Below, one piece after another: positions 51,479-62,005 of a stretch of 64,000 nucleotides of DNA. Below the pieces are notes generated by a model. That model saw nothing but the letters and a program-made list of their open reading frames with translations, searched no databases and was not told where the DNA came from. The translations under genes were made by a program, and so were the position numbers. Positions within the stretch are counted from its first letter, which is position 1. Every line of letters begins with the position of its first letter. The DNA comes from Streptomyces candidus (GTDB lineage: Bacteria > Actinomycetota > Actinomycetes > Streptomycetales > Streptomycetaceae): the NCBI RefSeq assembly GCF_014207445.1, contig NZ_JACHEM010000006.1:62001-126000 (forward strand). Reading direction: 5' to 3'.

Positions 51479-53276
51479 TGAACTTGTCCCTCAGCTTTTC
51501 GAACTCGGCGTGCGTCTTGGCGAACTCCGTCTTGTGCATGCCGTCGGTCGCCACGAAGTAGTACCACCCGTCCGTCGTCGGGCTCGCCGCTGCGCTCAGC
51601 GCCTCGTCCCCCGGGTTGCCGATCGGCCCCGGCGGCAGATCCGTGTGGTAGTACGTGTTGTACGGGTGCGGGTCCTTGTAGATCTCGGCGAGACTGATGC
51701 GGATCTTGCTCTGACCCTTGGCGTAGTTGTACGTCGAGTCGAACTGCAGCTTTCCGTACGACTCCTTGTTGTCCTTCTTGAGGCGGTTGTAGACCACCTC
51801 GGACATCTGGCGGAAGTCCGTATGCGTCTTGCCCTCGGCCTGTACGAGGCTGGCGACGGTGAGCAGTTCGAAGGGCGACTTGAGGTTGAGCTTGGCCGCC
51901 TCTCCCGCGAGGTCCTTCTTCTCGTACTCCTCGTTGGCCCTGGCCACCATCCGCTTGAGGACTTCTTCCGGCTTGGAGCCCTTGGCCACCGGGTAGCTCG
52001 CCGGGTACAGGAAACCTTCGAGGGGGTCCTTGAGGTTCGGGTGCCCGGTGGCCCACTTCGGCAGTCCGAGAGCGGCGAGCCGCTCCTTTGCCGCCTTCGC
52101 CGTGCTGCCCTTGTCGAGACCCAGACGGTCGTCGATCTTGGCGTAGACCGCCGCGTTGCGCGTGCCCTCGGGAATGATCAGAGCGTTGCGGCTCGCGGGG
52201 TCGAGCATCATCTCCAGAGCGGCCTTCGCGGACATCTCCTTCTTCAAGGTGTAGAAGCCCACCTGAAGCTTGTCGCCCCGCTTGTCCTTCTTCAAGGCGG
52301 CCGTGAACGCCGAGACGCTCTTGACCACGCCCGCCTTCTTCAGCGTGTTGGCGATCTCGTTGCCGCCGGCACCCTTTTTGACCTCGATCTCCACCGAGCC
52401 GGTGCCCGCGCCCGAGTAGTCCTCCGCGGGGCCGAAACGCTCCTTCCAGAAGTCGTAGCCGACGTAGGCGACCCCGCCGAGTCCCCCGGCCAGGACCAGC
52501 GCCACCACCAGGCACGCGCAGCCGTTGCGGTTCTTCTTCTTGCCCTTGCCGGGCTTGCCGCCCTTGCCGCGCCGCGAGGCACGCGGGTCGTCGTCGTAGT
52601 CCTCGTCGCCACCGTCGCCACGGGGAGGGGTACGGCCGTCGTCGGTGCCCGTGAAGAAGGGGTGTTCCTCCTCGACGGGCGCGTCCGGGTCCCAGTCGGG
52701 GGCGGGTTCCGGCGGCGCCTTCCGCTGGCCGGGGGGCTGCGGCGGCGGGTAGGCCTCGGGGGTGCCGTAGTGGTCCTGGCCGCCGGTGCCGTAACCGGGC
52801 TGCTGACCGCTGTAGGGGTCGGCCGGGTTCATGCCGTACGGAATCGCCTGGCCCTGGCCGGTGTCCCAGTCGTCGTGCTGCTGGCCGTAACCATTCTGCT
52901 GCGGGTACTGCTGATGCTGCTGAGCCTGCTGGTACTGGCCGCCGTCGTGCACCCGCGCGTACTGACCGCTGTCGTCGTGCGTCTGCGGGTACTGACCACT
53001 GTCGTGCGCCTGCGGGTGCCGGCCGCCGTCGTGGCCCTGGGGGTACTGCCCGTTCTGCTGAGCCTGCGGATGCTGACCGCTGTCGTAGTACGGCTGCTGG
53101 GGCTGCCCCTGGTGTCCGTACTGCTGCTGGCCGGCGTAGGTCTGGTCGTACGGGACCTGCCCCTGTCCGGCCTGCTGCCCGCCCCAACCCTGGTCGCCCT
53201 GGTCCCCGTACTGCTGCTGATCGGGGTACTGGGGGTGCCACGGTTCGGAGCCCTGACCCCGGCCATACTCAGTCAT
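51456..53276 (-). CDS. mltG: Endolytic murein transglycosylase MltG with a long low-complexity cytoplasmic N-terminus
   Basis: This 606-residue protein has three parts. The cytoplasmic region (about 1-235) is rich in Gln, Gly, Tyr, His and Asp, with imperfect repeats such as GQYPQ and DSGQY. One membrane helix (about 255-280: ACLVVALVLAGGLGGVAYVG) follows, then the YceG/MltG domain with LysM-like start and the catalytic segment VASLVQAEGKTHTDF (Glu). MltG cuts nascent glycan strands and sets their length. The N-terminal extension is typical of actinobacterial forms but is much longer than in E. coli. It overlaps aroE by 23 bp. Confidence 0.92.
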   Translation of the reverse strand: MTEYGRGQGSEPWHPQYPDQQQYGDQGDQGWGGQQAGQGQVPYDQTYAGQQQYGHQGQPQQPYYDSGQHPQAQQNGQYPQGHDGGRHPQAHDSGQYPQTHDDSGQYARVHDGGQYQQAQQHQQYPQQNGYGQQHDDWDTGQGQAIPYGMNPADPYSGQQPGYGTGGQDHYGTPEAYPPPQPPGQRKAPPEPAPDWDPDAPVEEEHPFFTGTDDGRTPPRGDGGDEDYDDDPRASRRGKGGKPGKGKKKNRNGCACLVVALVLAGGLGGVAYVGYDFWKERFGPAEDYSGAGTGSVEIEVKKGAGGNEIANTLKKAGVVKSVSAFTAALKKDKRGDKLQVGFYTLKKEMSAKAALEMMLDPASRNALIIPEGTRNAAVYAKIDDRLGLDKGSTAKAAKERLAALGLPKWATGHPNLKDPLEGFLYPASYPVAKGSKPEEVLKRMVARANEEYEKKDLAGEAAKLNLKSPFELLTVASLVQAEGKTHTDFRQMSEVVYNRLKKDNKESYGKLQFDSTYNYAKGQSKIRISLAEIYKDPHPYNTYYHTDLPPGPIGNPGDEALSAAASPTTDGWYYFVATDGMHKTEFAKTHAEFEKLRDKFNASQQGR

Positions 53277-53402
53277 CGGTCCCCTAGAGCCGCGAGGCGA
53301 CGGGTGTGACGCGCGTGGGGCACGGCATCCGTCCCGCCTCAATTCCTGTGCGGCGACTGTTCGAATAGCCGCCACGTCGCGCGGAACGTTACCGTATCGC
53401 GA

Positions 53403-53867
53403 TCAGACAACCACTTCGACGTTCTCGCCGGGGGGCTCTGCCGACACCCGTTCGGCCTCAAGCGCGTTCTGAAGAATGACGATCGCAGCGGCTTGATCGA
53501 TGACGGAACGCCCCTTCTTGGACTTCACTCCGGAGGCGCGCAGCCCCTGAGTGGCCGTCACCGTCGTCATCCGCTCGTCGACGAGCCGGACACCGACCGG
53601 GGCGATGCCACGCGCCAACTCCTGTGCGAAGACTCGCACTTTGGCCGCGGCCGGCCCCTCGCCCCCGTTGAGGGAGCGAGGGAGACCGACGACTACTTCG
53701 AGGGGTTCGTACTCCTCGACCAGCTGGCGCAACCGCCGGTGGGCGGCCGGGACGTCGCGTCCCGGGACGGTTTCCACCGGCGTGGCGAGGACCCCGTCGG
53801 GGTCGCACGAGGCGACCCCGATCCGGGCGTCCCCGACGTCGATCGCGAGCCGGCGTCCGCGTCGCAT
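53403..53867 (-). CDS. ruvX: Putative pre-16S rRNA nuclease / Holliday junction resolvase-like RuvX (YqgF)
   Basis: This 154-residue RNase H-fold protein has the first catalytic Asp in RRLAIDVGDARIGVASCD, the Glu region near YEPLEVVVGLPRSLNG, and the last Asp in VRLVDERMTTVTA. YqgF proteins process the 5' end of 16S rRNA. The ATG shares one base with the alaS stop (53867), giving coupled translation with alaS. Confidence 0.94.
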   Translation of the reverse strand: MRRGRRLAIDVGDARIGVASCDPDGVLATPVETVPGRDVPAAHRRLRQLVEEYEPLEVVVGLPRSLNGGEGPAAAKVRVFAQELARGIAPVGVRLVDERMTTVTATQGLRASGVKSKKGRSVIDQAAAIVILQNALEAERVSAEPPGENVEVVV

Positions 53868-56536
53868 CAGGCGGTTTCCCCGACGAGGCGCTCAACGGCG
53901 TCGATGGCGTCGCCGATGGCCTCGACGCTGGTGCCGCCGCCCTGGGCGACGTCCGGCTTGCCGCCGCCACCGCCACCGAGGGTCTTGGCGGCGGTACGGA
54001 CCAGGTCACCGGCCTTGAGTCCGCGCTGACGTGCGGCCTCGTTGGTGGCGATGACGGTCAGCGGGCGGCCGTTGGCGGTGGTGAACAGGGCCACCACGGC
54101 GGCCCGGTCGCCCTGGATGCGGCCGCGCACGTCGAGGACCAGCTTGCGCAGGTCGTCGGCGGACGTGCCGTCCGGCACCTGACCGGTGACCAGAGCGACG
54201 CCCTTGACGTCCTTGGCTTCCTGGACGAGTCCGGCGGCGGCCTGGAGGACCTTCTCGCCGCGGAACTTCTCGATCTCCTTCTCGGCGTCCTTCAGCTTGC
54301 CGAGCATGGCGGAGATCTTCTCCGGGAGCTCTTCGGGGCGGCCCTTGACCAGCTCCTGGAGCTGGGCGACGACCGTGTGCTCACGGGCCAGGAACTTGTA
54401 CGCGTCGACGCCGACCAGGGCCTCGATGCGCCGCACGCCCGAGCCGATGGACGACTCGCCGAGCAGCTTGACCAGGCCGAGCTGGGCGGTGTTGTGGACG
54501 TGCGTGCCGCCGCACAGCTCCTTGGAGAAGTCGCCGATGGTGACGACGCGGACGCGCTCGCCGTACTTCTCGCCGAACTCGGCGATGGCACCCTGCTTCT
54601 TGGCCTCGTCGATCGACATGACCTCGGCGCGGACGTCCATCTCGTGCGAGAGGACCTCGTTGATCCGCTGCTCGACGTCGGTCAGGACGGCGCCGGGCAC
54701 GGCGGCCGGGGAGCCGAAGTCGAAGCGGAAGCGGCCGGGCTGGTTCTCGGATCCTGCCTGGGCGGCCGTCGGGCCGAGGGCGTCGCGCAGCGCCTGGTGG
54801 GTGAGGTGCGTGGCGGAGTGGGCGCGGGCGATGGCGTTGCGACGGTGCACGTCGATGATCGCCTGGGCCTGGGCACCGACGGTGACCTCGCCGACCTGGA
54901 CGACGCCCTTGTGGACGTACACACCGGGTACGGGCTTCTGGCAGTCGCGGATTTCGATGATGGCGCCGCTGTCGAGCCTGATGCGGCCGGTGTCGCCGAT
55001 CTGGCCGCCGCCTTCGGCGTAGAACGGGGTGCGGTCCAGGACGATCTCGACGTCGTCGCCCTCGGTGGCGACGGGCGAGGGCACGCCGTCCACGAGGATG
55101 CCGACGACGCGGGACTCGCCGGTGGTGGAGGTGTAGCCGATGAAGTCGGTCTCGCCGGCGGCGTCCGCGATCTCGCGGTAGCCGGACATGTCGGCGTGGC
55201 CGTGCTTCTTGGCCTGGGCGTCGGCCTTGGCGCGGTCCCGCTGCTCCTTCATCAGGCGGCGGAAGCCGTCCTCGTCCACCGAAAGGCCCTGTTCGGCGGC
55301 CATTTCGAGGGTGAGGTCGATCGGGAAGCCCCAGGTGTCGTGCAGCAGGAACGCCTTGTCGCCGGAGAGCATCTGGCCGCCGGCGGCCTTGGTCTCGCTG
55401 ACGGCGGTGTCCAGGATGTTGGTGCCACCCTTGAGGGCCTTGAGGAAGGCGGCCTCCTCGGCGAGGGCCACGCCCAGGATGCGCTGGCGGTCGGTGATGA
55501 GCTCGGGGTACTGCTGGCCCATCGTGTCGACGACAGTGTCGACCAGTTCCTGGACGACGGGGCCGTTGGCGCCCATGAGACGCATGTTGCGGATGGCGCG
55601 GCGCATGATGCGGCGCAGGACGTAGCCGCGGCCCTCGTTGCCGGGGGTGACACCGTCGCCGATGAGCATGACGGAGGTGCGCATGTGGTCGGCGACCACG
55701 CGCATCGAGACGTCGCTGCCCTGGGCCGCGCCGTAGCGGACACCGGTCAGCTCGGTGGCCTTGTCCATGACGACGCGCAGGGTGTCGGTCTCGTACATGT
55801 TCTGTACGCCCTGGAGGATCATGGCGAGACGCTCAAGACCCAGACCCGTGTCGATGTTCTTCGACGGGAGGTCGCCGAGGATCTCGAAGTCCTCCTTGCC
55901 GGTGCCGGCGCCGCGCTCGTACTGCATGAAGACCAGGTTCCAGATCTCCACGTAGCGCTCGTCGTTGACGGCCGGACCGCCCTCGACACCGAACTCGGGG
56001 CCGCGGTCGTAGTTGATCTCCGAGCACGGGCCGCAGGGGCCGGGGACGCCCATCGACCAGAAGTTGGGGCCCATGCCCAGGCGCTGGATGCGTTCGGCGG
56101 GGACGCCGATCTTCTCCCGCCAGATCTCCTCGGCCTCGTCGTCGTCGAGGTAGACGGTGATCCAGAGCTTCTCCGGGTCGAGACCGTAGCCGCCCTCGTC
56201 CAGGGACTTGGTCAGGATCTCCCAGGCGAAGCGGATGGCCCCTTCCTTGAAGTAGTCCCCGAAGGAGAAGTTGCCGCACATCTGGAAGAACGTGCCGTGC
56301 CTGGTGGTCTTGCCGACCTCTTCGATGTCCGGGGTGCGGACGCACTTTTGGACGCTGGTGGCGCGCTGCCACGGCGGCTTCACTTCACCCAGGAAGTAGG
56401 GCTTGAAGGGCACCATGCCGGCCGGGACCAGGAGCAGAGTCGGGTCGTCCGCGATGAGCGACGCCGAAGGGACAACGGTGTGACCGCGCTCCTCGAAGAA
56501 GCTCAGCCAGCGGCGACGAATTTCTGCCGACTCCAT
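53867..56536 (-). CDS. alaS: Alanyl-tRNA synthetase
   Basis: This full-length 889-residue class II synthetase has the aminoacylation domain (about 1-460), an editing domain with [16 protein letters not shown] and CGGTHVHNT (zinc ligands of the deacylase site), and a C-terminal DHHA1 domain with [15 protein letters not shown]. It begins [19 protein letters not shown]. Neighbours overlap on both sides (ruvX by 1 bp; the DUF6167 gene by 1 bp). Confidence 0.98.
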   Translation of the reverse strand: MESAEIRRRWLSFFEERGHTVVPSASLIADDPTLLLVPAGMVPFKPYFLGEVKPPWQRATSVQKCVRTPDIEEVGKTTRHGTFFQMCGNFSFGDYFKEGAIRFAWEILTKSLDEGGYGLDPEKLWITVYLDDDEAEEIWREKIGVPAERIQRLGMGPNFWSMGVPGPCGPCSEINYDRGPEFGVEGGPAVNDERYVEIWNLVFMQYERGAGTGKEDFEILGDLPSKNIDTGLGLERLAMILQGVQNMYETDTLRVVMDKATELTGVRYGAAQGSDVSMRVVADHMRTSVMLIGDGVTPGNEGRGYVLRRIMRRAIRNMRLMGANGPVVQELVDTVVDTMGQQYPELITDRQRILGVALAEEAAFLKALKGGTNILDTAVSETKAAGGQMLSGDKAFLLHDTWGFPIDLTLEMAAEQGLSVDEDGFRRLMKEQRDRAKADAQAKKHGHADMSGYREIADAAGETDFIGYTSTTGESRVVGILVDGVPSPVATEGDDVEIVLDRTPFYAEGGGQIGDTGRIRLDSGAIIEIRDCQKPVPGVYVHKGVVQVGEVTVGAQAQAIIDVHRRNAIARAHSATHLTHQALRDALGPTAAQAGSENQPGRFRFDFGSPAAVPGAVLTDVEQRINEVLSHEMDVRAEVMSIDEAKKQGAIAEFGEKYGERVRVVTIGDFSKELCGGTHVHNTAQLGLVKLLGESSIGSGVRRIEALVGVDAYKFLAREHTVVAQLQELVKGRPEELPEKISAMLGKLKDAEKEIEKFRGEKVLQAAAGLVQEAKDVKGVALVTGQVPDGTSADDLRKLVLDVRGRIQGDRAAVVALFTTANGRPLTVIATNEAARQRGLKAGDLVRTAAKTLGGGGGGKPDVAQGGGTSVEAIGDAIDAVERLVGETA

Positions 56537-56868
56537 CAGTGGTCCTCATTCCGGTTGTACGAATTGCCGTGCGGGGGCTTGGTTTGGTTGTCGAGCGCGG
56601 CGACGTGGCGCTGCGGGGGAAGCGCCCGCGCGTCGTCGGGGGCCGCGTCGAGACCGAGCGCGTCGCCGAGTTCGGCCTCGCGCTGGACCATGCCGGCCCG
56701 CACGTCGAGCGCGAACTCCTTGAGCCGGTGGCCCGCTTCGACCGCCTTGTCGGCGGCCTGCGCGGCGAGGCTCTCGGGCGTCAGCGCCTTGATCTTGCGG
56801 TTGACCTTCTGAGTGGCCCACACGCCGGCTGCGGCGCCTGCGGTGAACCAGAACGTACGGCGGAACAT
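56536..56868 (-). CDS. DUF6167 family small membrane-associated protein
   Basis: This 110-residue protein has a short N-terminal hydrophobic segment ([18 protein letters not shown], about 5-23). A helical charged region (about 30-75) and a polar C-terminal tail follow. It matches the actinobacterial DUF6167 type, which is found next to alaS and has no known function. Its stop overlaps the alaS ATG by one base, and it lies 7 bp after the DUF948 gene, so all three should be cotranscribed. Confidence 0.8.
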   Translation of the reverse strand: MFRRTFWFTAGAAAGVWATQKVNRKIKALTPESLAAQAADKAVEAGHRLKEFALDVRAGMVQREAELGDALGLDAAPDDARALPPQRHVAALDNQTKPPHGNSYNRNEDH

Positions 56869-56875
56869 CGCAGCG

Positions 56876-57331
56876 TCAGTCCTTATTTCCGCGGGAACTC
56901 CGGCCGTTCCGCTTCGTCCGCCGCGCGGAGGGCAGCGTCCGGCCGACGATCACGGTTCGGCGGTCCGGAACCGGCGGCTCCGGGGTCTTCTTGCGGCCGA
57001 TCGCCTGCCGTACGCCGTACCCGAAGGCGGCCACCTTGACCAGCGGGCCGCCGAAGGTGGAGGCGACGGTGGAGGAGAGCGCCGAAGCGTTGGAGGTGAC
57101 TTCCTGCACGTCGGAGGCGATCGCGTCGACCCGGTCGAGCTGGGTCTGCGCCGAGCGCACGGTCGCGGAGGCGTCGGACAGCAGCGGAACGGCCTGCTCC
57201 GTCACTTCGGCCACCATCCGGGTCGTCGCCCTGAGCGTCTGCGCCAGCCTCACCAGCACCACGGCGAGGAAGGAGACGAGGATCGCCCAGAAGACCGCCA
57301 CCAGGATGCCGGCCACCTCTCCACCGGACAC
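56876..57331 (-). CDS. DUF948 domain-containing protein
   Basis: This 151-residue protein has one N-terminal membrane helix (about 5-28: VAGILVAVFWAILVSFLAVVLV). A long amphipathic helix (about 30-95) contains repeated hydroxyl residues and resembles a methyl-accepting coiled coil, and a basic C-terminal tail follows. DUF948 proteins of Gram-positive bacteria are poorly understood and sometimes called general stress proteins. The GTG at 57331 gives a start just before the helix. It is upstream of the DUF6167 gene and alaS; an envelope role is a guess. Confidence 0.82.
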   Translation of the reverse strand: MSGGEVAGILVAVFWAILVSFLAVVLVRLAQTLRATTRMVAEVTEQAVPLLSDASATVRSAQTQLDRVDAIASDVQEVTSNASALSSTVASTFGGPLVKVAAFGYGVRQAIGRKKTPEPPVPDRRTVIVGRTLPSARRTKRNGRSSRGNKD

Positions 57332-57453
57332 GTTGCGCTCCCTGCGTGAGAAAATCTTCGTTACGTCAAAGTCGTCCCGCGAGCCTATCGCGCCGGGGCC
57401 GGGACTCCGTACCGCATATCCCGCGCCGGGTCCCCCGTCCCGCAACGCGCAAA

Positions 57454-57496
57454 CCCGCCGTCCTCCCGCTCCATGAGAGAGCGGGAGGACGGCGGG
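57454..57496 (-). terminator. Terminator of rpsD
   Basis: Arms 57454-57471 and 57479-57496 are perfect complements over 18 bp with a 7-nt loop, starting 35 bp after the rpsD stop codon. It separates rpsD from the DUF948-alaS operon. Confidence 0.9.
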
Positions 57497-57530
57497 CAGT
57501 GCACGCGCGTGCGTGAGGACTACGGCCTGA

Positions 57531-58145
57531 TCAGCGGGCGTAGTACTCGACGACCAGCTGCTCGTCGCAGATGACCGGGATTTCCTTGCGGTTCGGGTCG
57601 CGGTCCAGGCGGAAGGCCAGGGCCTTCAGGTTCACCTGGAGGTAGCGCGGGGTCTCGCCGTCCGTGTCGTAGCCACCCTCGCGGGCGACCTGGAACGGGA
57701 CCTTCTCGCGGCTGCGCTCGCGGACCATCACGACGTCGTCGGGACGGACGCGGAACGACGGCTTGTCGACCTTGCCGCCGTTGACCTCGATGTGACCGTG
57801 CACGACCATCTGGCGGGCCTGGTAGATGGTGCGGGCGATGCCCGAACGCAGGACCAGGGCGTCGAGGCGACGCTCGAGCTCGACGACCAGCGCCTCACCC
57901 GTCTTGCCTTCGGCCTTCTTGGCGCGGTCGTAGGCGCGCGCCATCTGGCGCTCGCTGATGTCGTACTGGGCGCGCAGACGCTGCTTCTCGAGCAGACGGA
58001 CCTTGTAGTCCGAGTTCTGCTTGCGGCCACGGCCGTGCTCGCCCGGCGGGTAGGGGCGCGACTCGAAGTACTTGACGGCCTTCGGCGTCAGCGCAATGCC
58101 GAGCGCGCGGCTCTTCTTGACCTTGGGGCGGGACTGGTTCGGCAC
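57531..58145 (-). CDS. rpsD: 30S ribosomal protein S4 (zinc-free type)
   Basis: This 204-residue primary 16S rRNA-binding protein has the S4 RNA-binding domain (about 90-155: [20 protein letters not shown]). The N-terminus [20 protein letters not shown] lacks the four-cysteine zinc motif of many S4 proteins, so it is a C-minus form. It stands apart from the alpha operon, as a single-gene unit with a leader of more than 200 nt and its own terminator. S4 commonly autoregulates through its own leader. Confidence 0.97.
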   Translation of the reverse strand: MPNQSRPKVKKSRALGIALTPKAVKYFESRPYPPGEHGRGRKQNSDYKVRLLEKQRLRAQYDISERQMARAYDRAKKAEGKTGEALVVELERRLDALVLRSGIARTIYQARQMVVHGHIEVNGGKVDKPSFRVRPDDVVMVRERSREKVPFQVAREGGYDTDGETPRYLQVNLKALAFRLDRDPNRKEIPVICDEQLVVEYYAR

Positions 58146-58487
58146 GAACCAACCTCTCTATCTGAATGGATACGGCTTCACCAGGGTTAAGGGAGGTCGC
58201 ATCCGCAGCCTGGGAAACCCCTCCATCGCTGGACGGGCAGCCGCTCCCTGGTCTGGGCACTATGTGCAGCACGCGAGTGGCCCATCAATCCGTGCAGGAT
58301 GATGGGCTGCCCGCGACACCTTCAACGGTGCGCGACGCTCCTGGAACGCCCCCGGAGGGGGTCCCGGCTGGATGTCCCGATCTGGTGGTGCCGGTACGGG
58401 ACCGGACACGGGACGCAGCGCTTCGGTCGATTGTACTAGGCCCGGCACGATGGTGCGGACCGGGCCTCCGGGACGCGGCTCCGGCGC
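58146..58487 (-). promoter_or_regulatory. rpsD leader/promoter region with conserved-looking hairpin
   Basis: This non-coding 342-bp interval lies between rarA's stop and rpsD. A hairpin pairs 58280-58291 with 58297-58307 (7 bp, one bulged A, then 4 bp, 5-nt loop). A longer-range pair is 58234-58242 with 58305-58313, which would compete with it. On the minus strand a TACAAT-like -10 candidate falls near 58432-58437, without a clear -35. A structured leader for S4 autoregulation is possible. I see no open frame with gene-like codon use. Confidence 0.4.
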
Positions 58488-59840
58488 TCAGCCCTGACCG
58501 TTCAGCCGCTCGCGCACCTTCTCCACCACGTCCGCGTACCGCGCTTCCGCGCCGTACCGGGTGGGTGTGTAGTACTGCCTGCCGTGCACCTCGTCCGGGG
58601 CGTACTGCTGGGCGGCGATCCCGCCGGGGACGTCGTGCGGGTAGACGTACCCCTGGGCGTGCCCGAGCTTGGCGGCGCCCTTGTAGTGACCGTCGCGCAG
58701 GTGCGCGGGGACGGCTCCCGCCAGGCCCTTCTGGACGTCCGCCCGCGCGGCGGTGATCGCGAGGGTGGCGGCGTTGGACTTCGGGGCGAGGGCCAGTGCG
58801 ATGGTGGCGTGGCTCAGGGTGAGCGCCGCCTCCGGGAAGCCGATCATGGCGACGGCCTGCGCGGCGGCGACGGCGGTGGGCAGGGCGGTCGGGTCCGCGA
58901 GGCCGATGTCCTCGCTGGCGGAGATCATCAGCCGCCGGGCGATGAACCGGGGGTCCTCACCGGCCTCGATCATCCGGGCCAGGTAATGCAGGGCGGCGTC
59001 CACGTCCGAGCCGCGGATGGACTTGATGAGGGCGCTGGCGACGTCGTAGTGCTGGTCGCCGTCCCGGTCGTACTTCACGGCCGCCCGGTCGACGGTCTCC
59101 TCGACCGTCTCCAGGGTGATCTCCTCCTCCCCCTTGGCGATCGCCGCTCCGGCCGCCGCCTCCAGGGCGGTCAGCGCGCGCCGGGCGTCGCCGCCCGCGA
59201 TGCGCAGCAGGTGGTCCTCGGCGTCCTGCGGCAGGGTGACCGCGCCGCCGAGCCCGCGTTCCTCGGTGAGCGCGCGGTGCAGCAGTCCGCGCAGGTCGTC
59301 GTCGGTGAGGGATTCGAGGGTGAGGAGCAGGGAGCGCGAGAGGAGCGGGGAGATGATCGAGAAGTACGGGTTCTCGGTGGTCGCCGCGATCAGGGTGACC
59401 CAGCGGTTCTCCACGGCGGGCAGCAGGGAGTCCTGCTGGGCCTTGCTGAAGCGGTGGATCTCGTCGAGGAAGAGGACGGTCTCCTTGCCGTAGCCCCCCG
59501 AGGCGCGGCGGGCGCCCTCGATGACCGCCCGCACCTCCTTCACTCCGGCGGTGATGGCGGAAAGTTCGACGAACCGCTTCTGGGTGGCCTGGCTGACGAC
59601 GTACGCCAGGGTCGTCTTGCCGGTGCCGGGCGGACCCCACAGGATCACCGAGGATGCCCCGGCGGGCCCGCCGGCACCCTCTCCCACCAGGCGGCGCAGC
59701 GGTGAGCCCTGCTTGAGGAGGTGCTTCTGTCCGAAGACCTCGTCGAGGGTGCGCGGGCGCATCCGGACGGCCAGGGGGCTGCTGGACGGGTCGGTGGCCT
59801 GGCGTTCTTCTGCGGCTGCGGTAAAGAGATCGGGCTCCAC
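58488..59840 (-). CDS. rarA: Replication-associated recombination protein A (MgsA/RarA AAA+ ATPase)
   Basis: This 450-residue clamp-loader-like ATPase acts at stalled forks. It has Walker [17 protein letters not shown], Walker [17 protein letters not shown], sensor 1 [11 protein letters not shown], and the C-terminal tetramerisation/MgsA domain with a typical ending ([17 protein letters not shown]). Length is normal. It stands alone between hisS-side genes and the rpsD leader; its stop is about 340 bp from rpsD. Confidence 0.96.
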   Translation of the reverse strand: MEPDLFTAAAEERQATDPSSSPLAVRMRPRTLDEVFGQKHLLKQGSPLRRLVGEGAGGPAGASSVILWGPPGTGKTTLAYVVSQATQKRFVELSAITAGVKEVRAVIEGARRASGGYGKETVLFLDEIHRFSKAQQDSLLPAVENRWVTLIAATTENPYFSIISPLLSRSLLLTLESLTDDDLRGLLHRALTEERGLGGAVTLPQDAEDHLLRIAGGDARRALTALEAAAGAAIAKGEEEITLETVEETVDRAAVKYDRDGDQHYDVASALIKSIRGSDVDAALHYLARMIEAGEDPRFIARRLMISASEDIGLADPTALPTAVAAAQAVAMIGFPEAALTLSHATIALALAPKSNAATLAITAARADVQKGLAGAVPAHLRDGHYKGAAKLGHAQGYVYPHDVPGGIAAQQYAPDEVHGRQYYTPTRYGAEARYADVVEKVRERLNGQG

Positions 59841-59900
59841 AACCCGAAGCCTAGGTCAGGCCACCGACAATGCCGTCCGGCGAGCGCTTCGGGGCCGGGC

Positions 59901-60536
59901 TCAGCTGGTCCAGAAGCTCCACCAGTTGGTGAGGATGAGGATGCCGATGATGCCGATCCAGAGCACCGGCGGCACCCAGTGGAACTCGACGAGGCCGCTG
60001 CGGAGCCAGCGGGGGGACGGCAGGATGCGGTGCTTGAGGTTGTGGACCGTGACGTAGCAGAACATCACGATGGTGGCGACCCAGGCCAGGCAGCACCAGA
60101 GGCACAGCGAGCGGATCGTGTAGAGGGACTGGTACTGGAGGTACGTGCAGAAGGCGACGCCGAAGAGGGTGCCGGCGTTGAGGCCCAGCCAGTACCAGCG
60201 CTTGTAGCGGGCGCCGGCGAGGAGGGCGACGCCGATGGCGATCACCATGCCGTAGGTGACGAGGCCGAGCATCGGGTTGGGGAACCCGAAGAAGGACGCC
60301 TGGTCGCTCTTCATGATGTTGCCGCAGGCGACGACCGGGTTGAGGCTGCATCCCGGGGTGAAGTTCGGGTCTTCGAGCAGCTTGAACTTGTCGAGCGTGA
60401 TCACCCAGGCGGCGAGCAGGCCGGCCGCCCCGGTGATGATCAGCATCCAGGCGAACGCCCGGCCGGCTCCGAACCCGCCCGCTCCGTCCGGGGCTTCCCG
60501 CTCCCCCGACACCTCGTCAACCGCTGTCGTCGTCAT
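59901..60536 (-). CDS. Vitamin K epoxide reductase (VKOR) family protein
   Basis: This 211-residue membrane protein has about five helices. The loop cysteine pair is in PGCSLNPVVACGN and the active-site CxxC is in SLCLWCCLAW. Bacterial VKOR takes electrons from DsbA-type thiol oxidases to quinone, so it supports disulfide formation in exported proteins. The polar cytoplasmic N-terminus is 30 residues. The ATG at 60534-60536 begins the domain; an open frame upstream passes through the hisS-side terminator and is rejected. No dsbA-like partner is in the window. Confidence 0.9.
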   Translation of the reverse strand: MTTTAVDEVSGEREAPDGAGGFGAGRAFAWMLIITGAAGLLAAWVITLDKFKLLEDPNFTPGCSLNPVVACGNIMKSDQASFFGFPNPMLGLVTYGMVIAIGVALLAGARYKRWYWLGLNAGTLFGVAFCTYLQYQSLYTIRSLCLWCCLAWVATIVMFCYVTVHNLKHRILPSPRWLRSGLVEFHWVPPVLWIGIIGILILTNWWSFWTS

Positions 60537-60628
60537 ATCGCCGTTCCGTCGCTGCTGTGGCCTTGGCTTGGGAGGCTCATTGTGCCGTACGGGGGATGGC
60601 CAAAGGGCGTTCGCCGGACATAAGGAAA

Positions 60629-60654
60629 GGCCCGGAACCCGGGGGTTCCGGGCC
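60629..60654 (-). terminator. Terminator downstream of hisS
   Basis: Arms 60629-60639 and 60644-60654 pair perfectly over 11 bp with a 4-nt loop in the 196-bp gap between hisS and the VKOR gene. Confidence 0.75.
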
Positions 60655-60732
60655 CTTGCCCGCTGCTCACACCCGCCCCGCGCGCGCACGCCCTCCCTGA
60701 GCGGGACGGCACGTACGCACGTGCGGAACCGG

Positions 60733-61995
60733 TCAGGCCAGCCGGCGCCGGATCTCGGCGACGATCGCGTCCAGGGCGACCGGCTCCTGCTCGCCGGTCT
60801 CCATGTCCTTGAGCTGGACCTGACCGTCGGCCAGGTCGCGTTCGCCCGCGACGACGACGTAGCGCGCGCCGCTGCGGTTGGCGTTCTTCATGGCGCCCTT
60901 GAGGCCCTTGCCGCCGTACGAGAAGTCCGTGGCGACCCCGGCCTTCCGCAGCTCGACGACCTTGGCGAAGAGCACCCGCCGGGCCTCCTCGCCCAGCGGC
61001 ACCGCGTACACGGCGGTGACGGCCGGGATGTCGAGGGCGACACCCTCGGCCTCCAGCGCGAGGACCGTGCGGTCGACGCCGAGCGCCCAGCCGACGGACG
61101 GCAGCGCGGGGCCCCCGATCATCTCGGACAGGCCGTCGTAACGGCCGCCGCCGCCCACCGCGGACTGCGAGCCGAGACCGTCGTGGACGAACTCGAAGGT
61201 GGTGCGGGTGTAGTAGTCCAGCCCGCGGACCAGCTTCTCGTTGTCCTCGAAGGCGACGCCGGCCGCCGTGATCAGCGCGCGCACCTCTTCGTGGTACGCC
61301 TTGCACGCGTCGCACAGGTAGTCGCGCAGGGCGGGCGCGCCGGCCAGCTGCTTCTGCACGTCGGCGCGCTTGTCGTCGAGGACCCGCAGCGGGTTGATCT
61401 CGGCGCGGCGGACGGTCTCCGCGTCGAGGTCGAGGCCGCGCAGGAACGACTGGAGGGCCTCCCGGTAGACGGGACGGCACTCCTTGTCGCCGAGCGAGTT
61501 GAGCAGAATGCGGAAGTTGCGCAGGCCGAGCGAGCGGTACGCCTGGTCCGCCAGGATGATCAGCTCGGCGTCGAGGGCGGGGTCCTCCGCGCCGATGGCC
61601 TCCGCACCGACCTGCGAGAAGTGGCGGTAGCGGCCCTTCTGCGGGCGCTCGTAGCGGTAGTAGGAGCCGGAGTACCAGAGCTTGACGGGCAGGTTGCCGG
61701 CCTTGTGCAGGTTGGCTTCGAGGGCGGCGCGCAGAACGGAGGCGGTGCCTTCGGGGCGCAGCGCGAGCTGGTCGCCGCCCTTGGTCTCGAAGGCGTACAT
61801 CTCCTTGGTGACGATGTCGGTGGACTCGCCGACGCCGCGCGCGAACAGCTCGACGTTCTCGAAGCCGGGCGTCTCGATGTAGCCGTAGCCGGAGTTCCGC
61901 AGCGGTGCGGCGATGGCCTCACGCACGGCGAGATACGTCGCGGAGACGGGCGGAAGCAGGTCGTACGTGCCCTTGGGGGCCTGAAAAGTGCTCAC
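60733..61995 (-). CDS. hisS: Histidyl-tRNA synthetase
   Basis: This 420-residue class II synthetase has [12 protein letters not shown] at the N-terminus, motif 2 around [16 protein letters not shown], histidine-A motifs [15 protein letters not shown] and GGGGRYDGL, and the C-terminal anticodon-binding domain (about 325-420). The GTG at 61995 gives VSTFQAPKG; the longer frame runs through the neighbouring hydrolase gene. It lies 10 bp downstream of the MBL-fold gene. Confidence 0.97.
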   Translation of the reverse strand: MSTFQAPKGTYDLLPPVSATYLAVREAIAAPLRNSGYGYIETPGFENVELFARGVGESTDIVTKEMYAFETKGGDQLALRPEGTASVLRAALEANLHKAGNLPVKLWYSGSYYRYERPQKGRYRHFSQVGAEAIGAEDPALDAELIILADQAYRSLGLRNFRILLNSLGDKECRPVYREALQSFLRGLDLDAETVRRAEINPLRVLDDKRADVQKQLAGAPALRDYLCDACKAYHEEVRALITAAGVAFEDNEKLVRGLDYYTRTTFEFVHDGLGSQSAVGGGGRYDGLSEMIGGPALPSVGWALGVDRTVLALEAEGVALDIPAVTAVYAVPLGEEARRVLFAKVVELRKAGVATDFSYGGKGLKGAMKNANRSGARYVVVAGERDLADGQVQLKDMETGEQEPVALDAIVAEIRRRLA

Positions 61996-62005
61996 GGGAG
62001 GTGGT

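Noticed and set aside
52800..53160. Repeated units that resemble a tandem repeat or CRISPR-like array
   Set aside because: The repeats are imperfect, in frame and encode the Gln/Gly/Tyr-rich region of MltG; there are no spacers of fixed length.
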